Shown in pieces: positions 59,951 through 64,000 of a stretch of 64,000 nucleotides of DNA. The notes beneath the pieces are model-generated. The model was not told where the DNA came from and did no database searches. It saw only the letters and a program-made list of their open reading frames with translations. Positions within the stretch are counted from its first letter, which is position 1, and each line of letters opens with the position of its first letter. The stretch is from Siphonodentalium dalli. Taxonomy: Eukaryota > Mollusca > Scaphopoda > Gadilida > Siphonodentaliidae. The DNA lies in contig CP136069.1 in assembly GCA_032622095.1 (NCBI GenBank), positions 14,370,450-14,434,449 on the forward strand, written 5' to 3'. A program made the translations under genes and the position numbers.

Positions 59951-61765
59951 TCAAATTTTGTCAAACTTTTGAACACTTTTTGCTCATGGTCAACCATGGG
60001 CAATCTTTATCAGGCCAAGAACAGGTTAGTACTACGAAAACTGTAAATATAAGTTTTTGACCCCAAATTTTGTCGAATAAATTTTACCACCAATTTTGAT
60101 AACTTTTTGTGTGATCTGACTTTATTGGTTCAGTGCCAACAGATAGTTGTCGTTATCTGGTCACAAACCGGTAATAACTATGAAAACAAAATAATTTGTC
60201 TTTTAATCAGAAATTGTATCGAAATTTGACTATTTGGCAACATTTTCAATATTATCTTACATCTATGGTCGAGGACCACCACATTAGTCTTTATCCAGTC
60301 AAATCCGGACAAAACTACGAATACTGTAAGGTTCGATTTTTAACTCCAAATATTGACAAAATGTTGACAACTGTTTGGTATCATCTTACTTTCTTGGTTC
60401 GGGCCAACTCACAACAGTCTTTATCTGGTTAAAAACCGGCAAAAACTGGATCACTTGCTTTTTGTCCCGAAATTGTGTCGAAACTAGTAAAAACTACGAA
60501 GATTTTTAACCCGAATTAGGCAATTTTTCGGTTTAATCTTTTTTCAATGCTCGGGGCCACACCAAAGTCTTTATCCAGTCAAAAATATAGTCAAAACTAC
60601 AAATTTATCAAATTTAATTTGTCTTTTTATCAAATATTTTGGCTACTTTTTGGTGTCAACCCCCATAAGTCCTTATCTGGTCAAAATCCGATAAAACTAC
60701 GAAAACTGTAAACTTCGATTATTGACCGCAAACTTTGTTGAAAGTTTGGCAACTGTTTGGTGTCATCTAACGTCTATCGTCGGGGACCACACACAGTTGT
60801 CTGATCAAAAGCCGGTCAAAACTATCAATACGGTGAAAATATATTATTTACAATTTTTTTTCTCGAAATTTGTGCCACTTTTTGTGTCAGCCTACTTGTA
60901 CGGTCGTGGGCCACGCCCAGCAGGATTTAACACGTCAATATCTGGTAAAAACTACGAATTCGATAAAATGCGATATTTGACTCCAAAGTAAGTTTAAAAT
61001 TTGAGAACTGTATGGGGTCTACTTACTAAAAACTACGAAAACTTAAACATTTAAGTTTAATTTTGACCCGAAATTGTGTCGAAATTTTGGCAACGTTCTG
61101 GAGTCATCTTACTTTTATTGTCGGGGGCAGTCACAGAGTAGTCTATATCCTGTCAAAATCCGATAAAAACTACAAAAACTGGAAACTTTGGATTTTCGTC
61201 TTACATCTATAGTCCGGGGGACACCCTCTAGTAGTCTTTATTCGGTCAAATTCTGTAAAAACTACGAAAACTATAATACCAAATGTTATACCTCAAATTT
61301 GGTTGAAATTTTGAATACTTTCTGGTGTTGCCTGACTTGTTTCGTTCAGGGCCAAACATCGGAAGTAATTTTCTGCTCAAAATCCAGTAAACACTACGAA
61401 TATTGGACAATTCGATTTTTGACCCCAAATTTTGTCATAATTTGAGCAACTTTTCGGTTTCATGTTACTTCTATGGATGGGGCTACAACATAGTCTCTAT
61501 CCATCAAAATCCAGACGAAACTATGAAAACTCTATCGTTCGATTTTCGACAGCAAACTCTGAAAATGTTGGCAACTTATTTTGTGTCATCATACCTTTAT
61601 AGACGTGACAACCCCACACTTGTCTTTATCCTACTTGTTTTGTCCTGGACCACATCAGTTTTTTCTCTTGTAAAAATCCGGTCAAAAATATGAATACGGT
61701 AAAATTCGATTTTGTACACAAAGTAAGTTAACATTTTGAAAACTTCTTTTGTGTCTTATCCGACA
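59950..61765. repeat. Degenerate tandem array, ~130-bp period, about 13 units
   Basis: Each unit contains AAAACTACGAAAACTG, then TTCGATTTTTGACCCCAAAT, TTTTGTCGAAATTTTGGCAA, CTTTTTGGTGTCATCTTACT, a GGTCGGGGACCACAC string and AGTCTTTATCCGGTCAAAA. ACTACGAA-type anchors fall near 60,035, 60,178, 60,310, 60,440, 60,595, 60,690, 60,820, 60,950, 61,030, 61,165, 61,257, 61,392, 61,515 and 61,685, spaced 80-170 bp. The array is old and heavily diverged. Several 80-96-codon frames inside are by-products. Confidence 0.9.
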
Positions 61766-61795
61766 TGGGGGGGGGGGGACGAAAGGGTAATAATT

Positions 61796-61980
61796 ATAAC
61801 TTACTATTTTAAGTCTAACATAATATTTTAATTCTAATATTTTAAAGCTAACTTGATATTTTAACTCTAACATAATATTTTAACTCTAACTTAATATTTC
61901 AATTTAAGTTAATATTTTAATTCTAATATTTCAGTTTTAACTCAACATTTTAACTCTGACTTAATGTTTCAATTCTAGGA
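61796..61980. repeat. AT-rich ~20-bp simple repeat
   Basis: Repeats of TAACTCTAACATAATATTTT and TTCTAATATTTTA-type words follow a 12-bp G-run at about 61,767-61,779 that ends the larger array. Confidence 0.8.
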
Positions 61981-63564
61981 TCTCAGATTTGAAAAGTACA
62001 TATTAAAACAGATATCAAACGAAAATATTGAGTTGGAATTACTTACTGTAACAATTATACCGAAAGACGTCTCTGCGATCGGACCGCGGAAATTGCCTAA
62101 CGAGCAAGCTTTCCCCCGCGTCGCTATCTTTGTCGATGCGCGATGCGGCGTTTCTGTTGGAACTTATTTGTCCCTATGAGAACAATGGTTCCCGTTGTCA
62201 ATAATTTGATGGTTATTTTAAACTGGCATCTATAGATACAAGGGACGCTTCAGACAGAAACATAACAATAATGATAATATAATAATACATAATTATGTTG
62301 AGATGTATTTCAAGCCATATAGCAAAATTCCATGGCACTAAAATGTTCGATTATATCTGTTTTCTTTTATATAATACAGGAATGAGTCGGCAAGTATTAG
62401 ATAATGTCACGAATTTCTATTTGATGTTCTGACGAGGAACTTTATAGGATTTAGCACACAACCACAACACACACGGAATATATTTCTTTGTCAGTACCAA
62501 ATTACCATTGCTTTGGCTTTGGCTTCGGGGGTAAACAATATTTGATTCGAGTCGAGAAGCCCTCTCATCAAAGCTCAGCGTGATCATATCAATTTTTGAA
62601 GATTATTTTAAATCTTGTCTCAGGAGAATATGAGATGTTATTTTCATTTACTTAATCTGGGCATTGACAGATCCAGGTGTGACAATATTCCAATGCCAGC
62701 GCCATCATATTTCCTCCTCTGGAGTCCGCCTGATGGACATTTTACACATGTTTGTCGCCCAGACATGAATATAACTTATGAAATCACGTTCATCTGAATC
62801 ATTGATAGGTTATGACGTGATTGGCGTGGTGGTGGAACTTCGGGAGGGGGTGCTTAATTGATGAATATCCCCAACTTTGGTCAAAAAGTTCAACCGTTAC
62901 AAACTTCTTATCTTACAATAGATTGGTTTAAAATTTAACACCAACAATATGTTGAAATTATTCTCTTAGTTTAATTTGACAACAATTTAATAGTGGGGAA
63001 TTTGTCATTTTTAGACCAACATTCCTACACTTTAAATATGTAATCTACCATATTTGACATATACATATGGACACCTCTTCTTTAGAGTTAATCCAAAACT
63101 CATGATGGGTTGACAGGAAGTAGGGAGCAGGTGTGATCTAGTTTTCAATATCACATTTACCCCCCCCCCCATATAACTTTCAGGTTCAGATATCCACATT
63201 TCTCACTGGGCCCATGTATCCTGAGTGTCTCCCCCGGTTGCATGATAGCCATTCAAAGGATCAATTCACTTCAGAATGGCATACAATCTAGAGCTATAAT
63301 GTGTCAAGCAGTTGGGAAAGACTAAAGCCTAGGCCTTGTGCATGCGTTTGGTATGTCTCAAGGGGATGGTGCGGTTGGAAATTCCAAGGTGGAGGCCCCA
63401 ACATTGGAGACCTTCCAGCCCACGTCCTTGCTCACTTGACACGTTATCAGCGAGGAATAATAGTGTGCCTTATAATAGCCAGGTTTAGATACCCATAACA
63501 CTGATTTAAAATGATTAATTTGTATGAATGTTTAGCTAATGATTCAAAAAATCTGTAACGGCAT
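61981..63564. other. Gene-free stretch
   Basis: A C-run lies near 63,160-63,169. The frames at 62,615-62,797 and 63,301-63,498 carry no recognisable domain or convincing splice sites. Confidence 0.4.
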
Positions 63565-63855
63565 GTTGAATTTAATAGCTGAGCACTCCTACAAATGAAT
63601 AAATAGGATTCAAGTCGATGCCCATTGCAGCACATTTAGTCACCAAAGGATTAACATTCATATAATAATATTTGTAACTGCATTATTCTTTTTTTTTTAT
63701 ATGTTACTGCTTGCTGAACTTAATAACTAAGCATTCCTACAAATTAATCAATAGGATTCAAGTCAATTCTCATTACAGCGCATTTAGTAACCAAAGGTTT
63801 AACATCCATATAATAATATCTGTAACTGTAGGATTCTTTGCTTTTTTATATGTTC
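63565..63855. repeat. ~146-bp tandem duplication
   Basis: GTTGAATTTAATAGCTGAGC (63,565) and GCTGAACTTAATAACTAAGC (about 63,712) start two colinear copies sharing ATAGGATTCAAGTC, CATTTAGT-ACCAAAGG and CATATAATAATAT. Both end in a T-run and TATATGTT. Identity is roughly 85% by eye. No gene follows to the window end. Confidence 0.88.
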
Positions 63856-64000
63856 TATTACAAAATCAGAGATCCATAGTCAATCTAAAATATGATTGTG
63901 GTTATAGTGCTTGTATATGCTTTAATAGCTGCATATTCTATAATTCTAGAATTTAACCTAGATTATCAGCATCCAGCAAGCGGATACCCGACATAAACTT

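Noticed and set aside
60196-61693. Series of 80-96-codon plus-strand frames with similar wording
   Set aside because: Produced by the ~130-bp tandem array; the frames break at each irregular spacer.

Overview
The window is AT-rich eukaryotic DNA with no operon structure and no long open reading frame. Coding evidence is limited to short spliced exons with extracellular domains (C-type lectin, fibronectin type III, EGF/EB-like), all on the minus strand. The rest is introns, intergenic DNA and repeats. Exon style, dense foldback repeats, a tRNA-derived SINE with an (aatc)n tail, and repeat ends rich in GGAC repeats or ending in GTGAGCTA suggest a marine lophotrochozoan, most likely a mollusc. 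That assignment is inference. || Layout: 0-17 kb holds intergenic or intronic DNA with foldback elements: a 1.29 kb inverted-repeat element with a 5-bp target duplication, a double-hairpin MITE, two Tc1/mariner-type MITEs and two TTAA-type MITEs. The terminal exon of a C-type lectin-like gene ends at 15,179. From 17.1 to 24.3 kb lies a 7.15 kb minisatellite of a 59-bp unit. Its distal two thirds have a higher-order structure (about 1.05-1.11 kb, and above that 2.16 kb). From 24.4 to 34 kb there is a MITE, a frameshifted relic of a multicopy protein family, and a 5.25 kb palindromic element whose arms carry alternating ~147-bp monomers, with a SINE in one arm only. || From 35 to 37.4 kb lies a dead LINE reverse transcriptase interrupted by a TTAA-flanked MITE. 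From 41.7 to 46.5 kb are two phase 1-1 exons of a probable modular receptor or matrix gene (EGF/EB-like, then FN3). The FN3 exon has an in-frame stop. From 46.5 to 64 kb the sequence is mostly nested repeats: an inverted duplication pair (48.4 and 58-59 kb) that supplies an empty site for an inserted element, a second double-hairpin piggyBac-type MITE, a modular element at 52.6-54.3 kb, a complex inverted array at 55-57.3 kb, and a degenerate ~130-bp tandem array at 60-61.8 kb. || I see no complete gene, no rRNA or free-standing tRNA gene, and no prokaryote-like defence or biosynthetic system. The most unusual content is structural: many palindromic DNA families at several scales, and the hierarchical minisatellite.
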